From an uncultured bacterium (lineage in GTDB: Bacteria > Bacteroidota > Bacteroidia > Bacteroidales > Bacteroidaceae): DNA of 5,908 bases. The notes below the pieces were generated by a model. It was given only the letters and a program-made list of their open reading frames with translations, was not told the DNA's origin and did not search any database. The stretch is from NCBI GenBank assembly GCA_905215575.1, contig CAJMQV010000122.1:1-5908 (forward strand), in the 5' to 3' direction. The stretch's first letter is position 1; each line of letters begins with the position of its first letter. Of this stretch, positions 1 to 5,908 are shown piece after piece. The translations under genes and the position numbers were made by a program.

Positions 1-480
1 CAGATCGTCTTTTTCAAGCGATTTCAGTACATAGAGCTGGCAGCGTGACAAAAGCGGGCGGATCACTTCAAATGAAGGATTTTCCGTAGTGGCACCGATC
101 AGCGTGATGACACCCTGTTCCACAGCTCCTAATAGAGAATCCTGTTGTGATTTGCTGAAGCGGTGGATTTCATCTATAAACAGAATAGGACTGTTCATAG
201 AGAAAAACCGGTTGTTCTTGGCTTTTTCGATCACTTCGCGCACGTCTTTCACTCCGCTGGTTACGGCGCTTAAAGTATAGAATGGTGTTTCAAGTTTGTT
301 GGCAATGATTTGCGCCAGAGTTGTTTTTCCTACTCCCGGCGGTCCCCACAGAATGAAAGAGGATATCTTTCCGGAGTCGATCATTTTCCGTAATACAGCT
401 CCCGGGCCCACCAGATGTTTCTGTCCGATATAGTCATCCAGTGTTTTGGGGCGCATTCTTTCTGCTAAAGGTATATTCAT
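1..480 (-). CDS. rarA: Replication-associated recombination protein A (RarA/MgsA) AAA+ ATPase, N-terminal part
   Basis: This is the first 160 codons of a RarA/MgsA/Mgs1-type AAA+ ATPase; the gene runs off the left edge of the window. Visible in order: an N-terminal stretch typical of the family (PLAERMRPKTLDDYIGQKHL, residues 4-23), the Walker A loop GPPGVGKT (46-53), Walker B ILFIDEIHRF (99-108), the sensor 1 segment GATTENPSFE (129-138), and the Arg-finger region PLLSRC (142-147). The family acts on single-stranded DNA and stalled or gapped replication forks, is related to clamp-loader ATPases and forms tetramers. The C-terminal lid and oligomerisation domains lie outside the window. The ATG at 480 is chosen because MNIPLAERMRP is the usual family N-terminus. 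There is no obvious Shine-Dalgarno sequence. It lies 53 bp downstream of the glycosyltransferase gene on the same strand, so co-transcription is possible; I could not identify a convincing promoter in that gap. The family call is near certain; the operon is inference. Confidence 0.96.
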   Translation of the reverse strand, partial: MNIPLAERMRPKTLDDYIGQKHLVGPGAVLRKMIDSGKISSFILWGPPGVGKTTLAQIIANKLETPFYTLSAVTSGVKDVREVIEKAKNNRFFSMNSPILFIDEIHRFSKSQQDSLLGAVEQGVITLIGATTENPSFEVIRPLLSRCQLYVLKSLEKDDL

Positions 481-533
481 GTCATCAGGAGTTTGTCGTA
501 ATACAATGAAATTCGTGCAAAATTAGTGAGAAA

Positions 534-1421
534 CTAATCATTTTGCAAACTGATGCAGCAGTACTTTCCGATCTTGTAAAATTTTAAAAACAATAGGGAA
601 GGGGTGGCGCTCAATAGGTTCTTACGGATTTTTTGCTCATATCGGGAGAACAGGCAGGCGGCCACCTGATCCATATGGATTTTGTTTAAGATGTCTCGTA
701 GTAAGATGATGTTCGAGAAACCTTTCAGTTGTTTCTGAAACCGAAACAGCGTTTGCAGCGATTCATCAATTTTTCTGAGATAGGTGGCATTGTCTTCAAT
801 GTCCCCGTTCATTAGCGGGTTGTCAATGTGAGTGACACATACTCCGTCCTTCATCAGTTCTTTACCGAGCAAAGTGTCTTCAAAACCATATTTCCGAATA
901 GCCTCGTCAAAACGGTGGCGAAGGAAAATGTCTTTTCTGATCAGAAAGTTAAAACTGCGGAATTCTCCATACGCATTTTTCCTTCGTCTTTCTGCCGTAA
1001 ACCGTTTTTCTGCCTCTTTTTCATAATAATAGCGTAAGGAAACAGCTGTAGACGGAAGTGTGTCCGGATGGATGATTCCACCGCACACCACTTCACAGTC
1101 TGGGATACAAGCCATGTATCTTTTCAGGAAATCCGCATCCGTTACGATGGCATCACTGTCCATAAAGAGCAGGAAATCGTATTTTGCCTGGTCTGCCAGA
1201 TAGTTTCTGATAGCGGCCCGTCCTACATTTCGGGGCAGTTCCAGATAGCGGCAGTTTGTCAGCTTTCCGATTTCACGGTTCTGTATAAGTATGTTTTCTT
1301 CAGAATGGTCATCGGCCACCAGAATTTCAAATTCAATATTCAGCTTTTCAGCCTGAGTATGCAGGTCGGTAACCAGCTTCACACAATTATAATTATAAGT
1401 TGGAATCAGTAAAGACAACAT
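534..1421 (-). CDS. Glycosyltransferase family 2 (GT-A fold) protein
   Basis: A 295-residue inverting GT-A-type glycosyltransferase. The N-terminus LSLLIPTYN (2-10) is the classic first strand of GT2 enzymes. It is followed by the nucleotide-binding segment ILVADDHS (33-40), the ELPRNVGRAAIRN segment (61-73) and the metal-binding DxD motif in LLFMDSDA (84-91, DSD at 88-90). FGFED-like YGFEDTLLG (178-186) holds the E181-D182 pair usually placed at the acceptor/catalytic site, and H198 follows. The C-terminal ~80 residues are basic and partly hydrophobic (for example SLLFLKFYKIGKYCC, 275-289), which may allow peripheral membrane contact; there is no clear multi-pass membrane domain or signal peptide. 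The family transfers sugars from nucleotide-sugar donors to glycans or lipid-linked acceptors; donor and acceptor cannot be read from the sequence. No other cell-surface glycan genes are nearby, so it is an isolated GT2. The start ATG lies 24 bp after the stop codon of the upstream mutarotase gene on the same strand, which suggests co-transcription with it. Confidence 0.9.
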   Translation of the reverse strand: MLSLLIPTYNYNCVKLVTDLHTQAEKLNIEFEILVADDHSEENILIQNREIGKLTNCRYLELPRNVGRAAIRNYLADQAKYDFLLFMDSDAIVTDADFLKRYMACIPDCEVVCGGIIHPDTLPSTAVSLRYYYEKEAEKRFTAERRRKNAYGEFRSFNFLIRKDIFLRHRFDEAIRKYGFEDTLLGKELMKDGVCVTHIDNPLMNGDIEDNATYLRKIDESLQTLFRFQKQLKGFSNIILLRDILNKIHMDQVAACLFSRYEQKIRKNLLSATPSLLFLKFYKIGKYCCISLQND

Positions 1422-1445
1422 AAGGATGGATTTCTTTGAAAGGGC

Positions 1446-2324
1446 TTATTCTTCTATGATAATTTCCATTTCAGCTTCATAAACTTCGCCCGGTTGCAAA
1501 AGCGTCGTCATTTCCCGGTCGGCCAGTACAGCTGTTTCTCCTTCCTTGCGACAGCATCCGAACCACGGTTCGATGCATACAAACGGAGCGTTTTGACCTG
1601 TAGGCGACCAATAGGCTGTGGTCTTGGCGTTTGCTTTTACGGTGAGTATAGGTTTTCGTTCCTTGTTATACAGGGATGTACGGTTGATGATGCCCCTTGT
1701 TTCCAGAATGGTATCACAGTCAAATGTGTCTTTTTTTAATGGGAGCATTCCTTTTTCATCCAATTCAAATGGCAGAATCTTTTCTGTGTAGTGTCCGTTA
1801 GGATTGATTTCATTGGACTGTACTGATTCTATGCCGTTAAAGGAAAGATAGCCATGCACAATGTCTTCTTCCTTGAAATCCGGGAGGAAAAATGCCGGAT
1901 GTCCTCCGATCTGGAAAGGCATAACACCTTCTGTTCCGGTATGTTGTACGCGGAATTTCTGAATCACCTTGTTGCGGCTTAACTGATAGATGATTTCCAG
2001 ACGGAAATTATATGGAAACACTTTACGGGTATCCTCATTATCACTGGTTACAAACTCCAGGATGCGATCACCTTCCGTACATGCAAATGTCAGTTCCGGC
2101 ACAAAGCCATGTTTGCGGATGGGATAAGCTTCTCCCTTACATACTATACCTTCTTTTCCGGGATTACCTATAATCGGGAACAGTATGGGAGCGTGCTTGC
2201 CCCAATATTTCAGATCAGCGTTCCATATATATTCTTTATTGCTTGACACTTTGCGCAGGCTTTGTATTTCAGCTCCCCGTTCTGAAACTTCGAGTTCCAG
2301 GATTCCATTAGATAATGTTCTCAT
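1446..2324 (-). CDS. Aldose 1-epimerase family protein (galactose mutarotase-like, LacX/YeaD type)
   Basis: A 292-residue protein of the galactose-mutarotase-like beta-sandwich superfamily. Members interconvert the alpha and beta anomers of aldoses or bind sugar phosphates in the cytoplasm. It begins with the family N-terminus (NGILELEVSERGAEIQSL, residues 6-23), in which the GAEI/L turn is conserved. It then shows APILFPIIG (45-53), KHGF (71-74), GGHPAF with the candidate catalytic H142 (140-145), and IEPW with the candidate general base E252 (251-254) followed by WFG. This pattern fits the LacX-like 'aldose 1-epimerase family' of roughly 290 residues rather than the longer GalM proteins. 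There is no signal peptide, in agreement with a cytosolic role. The true substrate is unknown. It is the first gene of a minus-strand run (mutarotase, glycosyltransferase, rarA) and faces fhs across a short divergent promoter region. The start at 2324 is supported by the family N-terminus; GAAAG just upstream is at best a weak ribosome-binding site. Confidence 0.92.
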   Translation of the reverse strand: MRTLSNGILELEVSERGAEIQSLRKVSSNKEYIWNADLKYWGKHAPILFPIIGNPGKEGIVCKGEAYPIRKHGFVPELTFACTEGDRILEFVTSDNEDTRKVFPYNFRLEIIYQLSRNKVIQKFRVQHTGTEGVMPFQIGGHPAFFLPDFKEEDIVHGYLSFNGIESVQSNEINPNGHYTEKILPFELDEKGMLPLKKDTFDCDTILETRGIINRTSLYNKERKPILTVKANAKTTAYWSPTGQNAPFVCIEPWFGCCRKEGETAVLADREMTTLLQPGEVYEAEMEIIIEE

Positions 2325-2368
2325 CTTTCACGGTCAAAAAAATAGGTTATACATTATGTTCGCGATGA

Positions 2369-2376
2369 CAAATTTA
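2369..2376 (-). promoter_or_regulatory. Candidate Bacteroidetes -7 promoter element for the mutarotase gene
   Basis: The minus strand reads TAAATTTG here, an exact match to the TAnnTTTG -7 consensus used by the Bacteroidetes primary sigma factor. It ends about 44 bp before the mutarotase ATG, which would give an A/T-rich leader of roughly 35-40 nt. No TTTG (-33) is found at the expected 19-21 bp upstream, so the match rests on the -7 element alone. In such A/T-rich DNA a chance match is possible. Confidence 0.45.
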
Positions 2377-2393
2377 TGAAAATACTTTCGTTG

Positions 2394-2428
2394 TTTGAAG
2401 CTTTTCTGAATAAAATTTATTAAGTTTG
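2394..2428 (+). promoter_or_regulatory. Candidate Bacteroidetes promoter (-33/-7) for fhs
   Basis: TAAGTTTG at 2421-2428 exactly matches the Bacteroidetes -7 consensus TAnnTTTG. TTTG at 2394-2397 is a possible -33 element, with 23 bp between the two, slightly longer than the usual 19-21. Transcription would start around 2433-2437 and leave a leader of about 30 nt rich in A and lacking a Shine-Dalgarno sequence, which is normal for highly translated Bacteroidetes genes. The position immediately before fhs supports the call; the -33 element is the weaker half. Confidence 0.55.
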
Positions 2429-2465
2429 TAGCACTTAAACAATAAACATTAAAATAATAAGACAC

Positions 2466-4133
2466 ATGAAGAGTGACATAGAAATTGCCCGCGAGTGTAA
2501 GTTGGCGCCGATTACGGAGATTGCCGCCAAACTGAATATTCCGGAAAGCGAACTGGAGCAGTACGGAAAATATGTGGCCAAGGTGCCTGAAAAACTGATT
2601 GACGATGAGAAGGTGAAGCAGAGCAATCTGATTCTGGTTACAGCCATTACCCCGACCAAGGCCGGAATCGGTAAGACTACCGTATCTATCGGTTTGGCAT
2701 TGGGACTGAATAAAATCAACAAGAAGGCTGTAGTTGCCCTGCGCGAGCCGTCACTCGGTCCGTGCTTTGGTATGAAGGGAGGAGCTGCCGGAGGCGGTTA
2801 TGCCCAGGTACTTCCTATGGATAAGATCAACCTGCACTTTACTGGTGACTTCCACGCCATTACTTCTGCCCACAACATGATTTCCGCCTTGCTGGACAAT
2901 TATATCTATCAGCATAAGGACGAAGGCTTTGCCATGAAGGAGATTTTGTGGAAGCGCGTGCTTGACGTGAACGACCGTAACCTGCGTTACATCGTAACCG
3001 GCCTGGGCGCCAAGACAAACGGCGTGACCATGGAGAGCGGTTTCGACATTACTCCGGCCTCTGAAATTATGGCCATTCTCTGTCTGGCACAGGACGAACA
3101 GGATTTGCGTCGCCGTATCGAGAATATCCTGCTCGGTACTACAATCGACAACAAGCCTTTCCGTGTGAAGGATTTGGGTGTTGCCGGAGCCATCTGCGTA
3201 TTGCTGAAAGATGCCCTGCATCCTAATCTGGTGCAGACTACCGAGAACACACCGGCTTTCGTACACGGCGGTCCGTTTGCCAATATCGCTCACGGATGTA
3301 ACTCGGTGCTGGCCACCCGTCTGGCCATGACTTATGGCGACTATGTGATTACCGAGGGTGGATTCGGTGCCGATCTGGGTGCGGAGAAATTCTATAACAT
3401 CAAGTGCCGCAAGGCCGGTATCGCTCCGAAGCTGACCGTGCTCGTGGCTACTACTCAGGGACTGAAGATGCACGGAGGTGTGGATCTGACTCTGATCAAG
3501 GAGCCGAATATGGAAGGATTGAAGAAAGGACTCGATAACTTGGACAAGCACATTGCCAATATCCAGAGCTTCGGACAGACCGTAGTGGTTTGCTTCAACC
3601 GTTATGCTACCGATGTGGACGAGGAAATTGATTTCTGCCGTGCGCACTGTGCCGAAATGGGCGTAGGCTTTGCCGTGAACAATGCCTTCGTTGAAGGCGG
3701 TGCCGGAGCGGTAGAACTGGCAGAACTGGTAGTGAAGACTATTGAAGAGAATCCGTCTGCTCCGCTGAACTTCACTTACGACGACAATGACTCTGTTGAG
3801 GTGAAGGCTACCAAACTGGCCCAGAAGATTTATGGTGCCGACAAGGTGATCTTCTCGGCTGCTGCCAAGAAGATGCTGGCCAAGATAGAGGAACTGGGCG
3901 TAGGTCATTATCCGATCTGTGTGGCCAAGACCCAGTATTCTTTCTCAGCCGACGCCAAGGCTTACGGTGTGCCTAAGAACTTCAGCATCAATATTAAGGA
4001 CATTGTGCTGAATTGCGGTTCGGAAATGATTGTGCTTATTGCCGGCGAGATTATGCGTATGCCTGGATTGCCTAAGTCGCCTCAGGCCGAGCGTATCGAC
4101 ATCGTAAACGGTGAGATTGAAGGTCTGTCATAA
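2466..4133 (+). CDS. fhs: Formate--tetrahydrofolate ligase (10-formyl-THF synthetase)
   Basis: The enzyme joins formate to tetrahydrofolate with ATP to give 10-formyl-THF, feeding cytosolic one-carbon metabolism (purines, initiator Met-tRNA formylation). The 555 residues match the usual bacterial length, so the gene is complete. Visible motifs: the ATP-binding P-loop TPTKAGIGKTT (63-72 region), REPSLGPCFG (93-102), the family signature MKGGAAGGGYAQVLP (103-117), NLHFTGDFHAITSAHN (122-137), TEGGFGADLGAEKF (296-309), VATTQGLKMHGG (327-338) where the second family signature sits, and the C-terminal MPGLPKSPQAERIDI (532-546). VATTQG replaces the VATVRA seen in many homologues; all other core motifs look intact. 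Codon choice is strongly biased (many GCC, AAG and CTG codons, few TTA, CTA and TCA), suggesting high expression. It has its own candidate promoter upstream and a strong intrinsic terminator 20 bp downstream, so it appears to be largely a single-gene unit. No folD, fchA or glyA neighbour is present in this window, so an acetogenic Wood-Ljungdahl role is not indicated. Confidence 0.99.
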   Translation: MKSDIEIARECKLAPITEIAAKLNIPESELEQYGKYVAKVPEKLIDDEKVKQSNLILVTAITPTKAGIGKTTVSIGLALGLNKINKKAVVALREPSLGPCFGMKGGAAGGGYAQVLPMDKINLHFTGDFHAITSAHNMISALLDNYIYQHKDEGFAMKEILWKRVLDVNDRNLRYIVTGLGAKTNGVTMESGFDITPASEIMAILCLAQDEQDLRRRIENILLGTTIDNKPFRVKDLGVAGAICVLLKDALHPNLVQTTENTPAFVHGGPFANIAHGCNSVLATRLAMTYGDYVITEGGFGADLGAEKFYNIKCRKAGIAPKLTVLVATTQGLKMHGGVDLTLIKEPNMEGLKKGLDNLDKHIANIQSFGQTVVVCFNRYATDVDEEIDFCRAHCAEMGVGFAVNNAFVEGGAGAVELAELVVKTIEENPSAPLNFTYDDNDSVEVKATKLAQKIYGADKVIFSAAAKKMLAKIEELGVGHYPICVAKTQYSFSADAKAYGVPKNFSINIKDIVLNCGSEMIVLIAGEIMRMPGLPKSPQAERIDIVNGEIEGLS

Positions 4134-4153
4134 TCAGACAACATGATATTCAG

Positions 4154-4187
4154 AAATCCTCATAATTCCGGTTATGAGGATTTTTTT
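4154..4187 (+). terminator. Intrinsic (rho-independent) terminator after fhs
   Basis: AAATCCTCATAA (4154-4165) pairs perfectly over 12 bp with TTATGAGGATTT (4172-4183) around the 6-base loop TTCCGG. The 3' arm runs into seven consecutive T (4181-4187). It begins 20 bp after the fhs stop codon. The structure lies inside the longest possible reading frame of the next gene, between its ATG at 4143 and the in-frame ATG at 4209, and therefore helps to decide that gene's start. The stem is largely palindromic, but the reverse direction would also have an A/T tract (a run of A before the stem), so weak bidirectional activity cannot be excluded. Confidence 0.92.
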
Positions 4188-4208
4188 CACTCTATAAAGA
4201 AAAATGCA

Positions 4209-5840
4209 ATGTGTCATCCCTGTTTTCATTTACTTGCTTCGCAGCCTCGGCCGGAAGAACTGCCCCGTCTTTTTACCTATCCGTTTCATTACACGCCTCA
4301 TCCCTTGGTGGAGCAGGCGGCGGCTCAGGTGCGCCGTTATTTGCATACCTGCGCTTCGTGGCATGAAGAACTGCAGCACGGAAAGATGTTCGGAGTGCTG
4401 TTAGTGCGCAATCATGAAGGACAGGTCGGTTTCCTGGCCGCTTTCTCGGGATTGCTGGGAGGTTCCAACCGTCAGCCTTACTTTGTGCCGCCTGTATTCG
4501 ACTTTCTCGATCCACAGGGATTCTTCAAACAGGGCGAAGCAAGGCTTACGGAAATAAACCGTCAGGTGGCGGCTCTCAAGGAGAGCGAAGCATATCTTCT
4601 GGCTCATGAGCGTTTGTCTGCCGTAAGTGGGGAAGCCGAAGAAGAACTGTCGCGCATGAAAGAAGAATTCCGGCAGGCCCGTTTGCGGCGTGAGCAACTG
4701 CGCCTTACGGCTACTCTCGATGAGGCGGAACAACTGAACCGTGAGAGTCAGTTTCAGAAGGCCGAGCTCAAACGGCAGGAAAAAGCCTGGGCCGGACGGA
4801 TCGCCGAATGCCGGGCTGCGGTGGAAGATCAGGAGGCTGCCATTAAGGCGTTAAAGCAAAAGCGGAAAAGTCTTTCCGAACAGCTCCAGCAACAGATCTT
4901 CCGGAAATTCACTTTCCGCAATGCTAATAATGAGGAACAGAGCTTGCAACAGATATTCTGTGATGCCGGACGAGGGGAACCTCCGGCCGGAGCAGGGGAG
5001 TGCGCCGCTCCCAAATTGCTGCAATATGCCTATCTGCATGGGATGAGGCCACTGGCTATGGGCGAATTCTGGTGGGGCGACTCTCCACGTGGCGTGTTGC
5101 GTGAGGACGGCCGTTTCTATCCGTCGTGCACCAGCAAGTGCAAGCCTATTTTGGGCTTTATGCTTCAGGGATTGGATGTGGAGCCCGATCCGGTGGTTTG
5201 TGAGGCGTCTGCCCATAGCGAGGTGGAAATCATTTATGAGGACGATTATATAGCAGCCGTGTCCAAACCGGCCGGTATGTATTCCGTTCCCGGCAAGGAA
5301 GAGACCGTCTGTTCTGTGTTGAGCTGGGCGCAGAACCGCTATCCAGACAGTGACAGTCCTCTGTTGGTTCATCGTCTGGACATGCACACTTCCGGTCTGT
5401 TGCTGATTGGAAAGACCAAAGAGGCGCATACGGCCCTGCAGCAGATGTTTGAGCGACATCAGATCCGAAAAACTTATATTGCCATACTTGATGGCGAAGT
5501 TGCCCTGGATGAAGGCATGATTCGTTTGCCGTTGCGTCCGGATTTGGAGCACCGGCCGATGCAGATGGTCGATCCGGTGTATGGCAAACCGGCTGTAACC
5601 CGTTATCGGGTACTGAATCGGGAAGGACAGACTACCCGTATTGCCTTTTTCCCGCAAACCGGTCGCACGCATCAGTTGCGTGTGCATGCGGCGCATCCCG
5701 AAGGATTAGGATGCCCTATTTGCGGAGATCAGCTTTATGGTCATCCGTCCGACCGCCTGTATCTTCATGCGGAGCAGGTGCAATTCGTGCATCCTGTTAC
5801 CGGGCAACGCCTGACACTGAAAGTACCGGTTCCTTTTTAG
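4209..5840 (+). CDS. RluA-family 23S rRNA/tRNA pseudouridine synthase with long coiled-coil N-terminal extension
   Basis: With the start at 4209 the protein has 543 residues. The C-terminal ~205 residues (about 339-543) are an RluA-type catalytic domain that isomerises uridine to pseudouridine in RNA. It shows IIYEDDYIAAVSKPAGM (341-357), HRLDMHTSG with catalytic D391 (388-396), RKTYIA with the conserved Tyr (420-425), RPMQMV plus GKPAVTRY (449-466), and QTGRTHQLRVH (483-493). HRLDMxTSG, the RP-Q-GKPA-T segment and the LHAE...HP end resemble E. coli RluA (23S U746, tRNA U32), but the target here is unproven and no S4 domain is seen. The N-terminal ~335 residues are unusual. A conserved-looking block (FTYPFHYTPHPL 22-33, KMFGVL 59-64, FLAAFSG 75-81, VPPVFDF 93-99) is followed by a charged coiled coil (about 110-228). 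A second block follows with GEC (263-265), EFWWG (286-290) and FYPSCTSKCKPIL (303-315). ATG 4143 would add 22 residues, but those codons span the fhs terminator, so 4209 is preferred. The gene follows fhs on the same strand. Confidence 0.9.
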   Translation: MCHPCFHLLASQPRPEELPRLFTYPFHYTPHPLVEQAAAQVRRYLHTCASWHEELQHGKMFGVLLVRNHEGQVGFLAAFSGLLGGSNRQPYFVPPVFDFLDPQGFFKQGEARLTEINRQVAALKESEAYLLAHERLSAVSGEAEEELSRMKEEFRQARLRREQLRLTATLDEAEQLNRESQFQKAELKRQEKAWAGRIAECRAAVEDQEAAIKALKQKRKSLSEQLQQQIFRKFTFRNANNEEQSLQQIFCDAGRGEPPAGAGECAAPKLLQYAYLHGMRPLAMGEFWWGDSPRGVLREDGRFYPSCTSKCKPILGFMLQGLDVEPDPVVCEASAHSEVEIIYEDDYIAAVSKPAGMYSVPGKEETVCSVLSWAQNRYPDSDSPLLVHRLDMHTSGLLLIGKTKEAHTALQQMFERHQIRKTYIAILDGEVALDEGMIRLPLRPDLEHRPMQMVDPVYGKPAVTRYRVLNREGQTTRIAFFPQTGRTHQLRVHAAHPEGLGCPICGDQLYGHPSDRLYLHAEQVQFVHPVTGQRLTLKVPVPF

Positions 5841-5908
5841 GTCTGTACGGTATAATAACGTGAGTTCGATGAATTATAAGTACTTGTAAAATTGGTGATT
5901 AGCGAAAA
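5841..5908 (+). other. Intergenic tail after the pseudouridine synthase gene, with a short near-palindrome
   Basis: The 68 bp after the stop codon hold no credible reading frame; the ATG at 5869 opens only a six-codon frame. No hairpin followed by a T run is visible, so no terminator is called. A 16-bp near-palindrome, TTATAAGTACTTGTAA (5874-5889, one mismatched pair), could be an operator or part of the next gene's promoter region, or may be chance in A/T-rich DNA. The next gene lies beyond the window. Confidence 0.3.

Noticed and set aside
89..280. A 63-codon plus-strand open frame opposite rarA
   Set aside because: It lies antisense to the Walker B and sensor 1 coding region of rarA and shows no family features.
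1068..1412. A 114-codon plus-strand open frame within the glycosyltransferase gene
   Set aside because: It is in register with and antisense to the GT2 codons, covers the conserved GT2 N-terminal motifs, and has no promoter-like sequence or recognisable product.
2751..3908. A 385-codon open frame on the minus strand, antisense to fhs
   Set aside because: Its codons are in register with the fhs codons, so antisense stops can arise only from sense TTA, CTA or TCA. These are rare in this strongly biased gene (the frame ends exactly at the TCA codon at 2751). The translation has no recognisable domain, and fhs is certain.
4143..4208. 22-residue N-terminal extension of the pseudouridine synthase
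   Set aside because: These codons contain the intrinsic terminator of fhs, so they are unlikely to be translated as part of this gene; the ATG at 4209 was preferred.
4851..5696. A 281-codon open frame on the minus strand, antisense to the pseudouridine synthase
   Set aside because: It has the same in-register antisense relation to a biased coding sequence and its product resembles no known family. It lies over the conserved RluA catalytic motifs of the sense strand.
1..5908. Possible mobile element, defence island, CRISPR array or RNA gene
   Set aside because: No transposase, integrase, terminal inverted repeats, direct-repeat array or tRNA/rRNA-like structure was seen. All five genes belong to known families (one with an uncharacterised extension) and gaps between them are short.

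Overview
The window looks like ordinary chromosomal DNA of a Bacteroidales bacterium, most likely Bacteroides, Phocaeicola or a close relative. The evidence is: start codons preceded by A/T-rich leaders without a clear Shine-Dalgarno sequence; promoter -7 elements of the Bacteroidetes TAnnTTTG type in the one divergent intergenic region; protein sequences of Bacteroidales character; and very tight gene packing. No mobile element, CRISPR array, rRNA or tRNA was seen. No stretch over 300 bases lacks a gene.

Left part (1-2324), all on the minus strand. Reading in the direction of transcription, it holds an aldose-1-epimerase-like sugar mutarotase (2324-1446), a family 2 glycosyltransferase (1421-534) and the N-terminal 160 codons of the replication-associated AAA+ ATPase RarA/MgsA (480 to the window edge at 1). 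The gaps are 24 and 53 bp. The three could be one transcript, although their functions (sugar chemistry, glycan transfer, replication-fork maintenance) do not form a clear pathway.

Middle (2325-2465). A 141-bp divergent intergenic region carries a -7-like element facing each way: TAAATTTG on the minus strand for the mutarotase and TAAGTTTG on the plus strand for fhs.

Right part (2466-5840), plus strand. A full-length formate--tetrahydrofolate ligase gene (fhs, 555 aa) shows the codon bias of a well-expressed gene. It is followed by a strong intrinsic terminator (12-bp perfect stem plus a run of seven T). Directly behind the terminator comes an RluA-type pseudouridine synthase with a long N-terminal extension that contains a coiled coil. 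The longest reading frame for this gene starts at 4143, upstream of the terminator. The terminator argues that the true start is the in-frame ATG at 4209, giving 543 aa.

The most interesting points are the uncharacterised Cys/Trp-containing, coiled-coil-interrupted N-terminal module of the pseudouridine synthase, and the question of how that gene is transcribed with a terminator ending only about 20 bp before its start. I found no convincing evidence for a new multi-gene system here.
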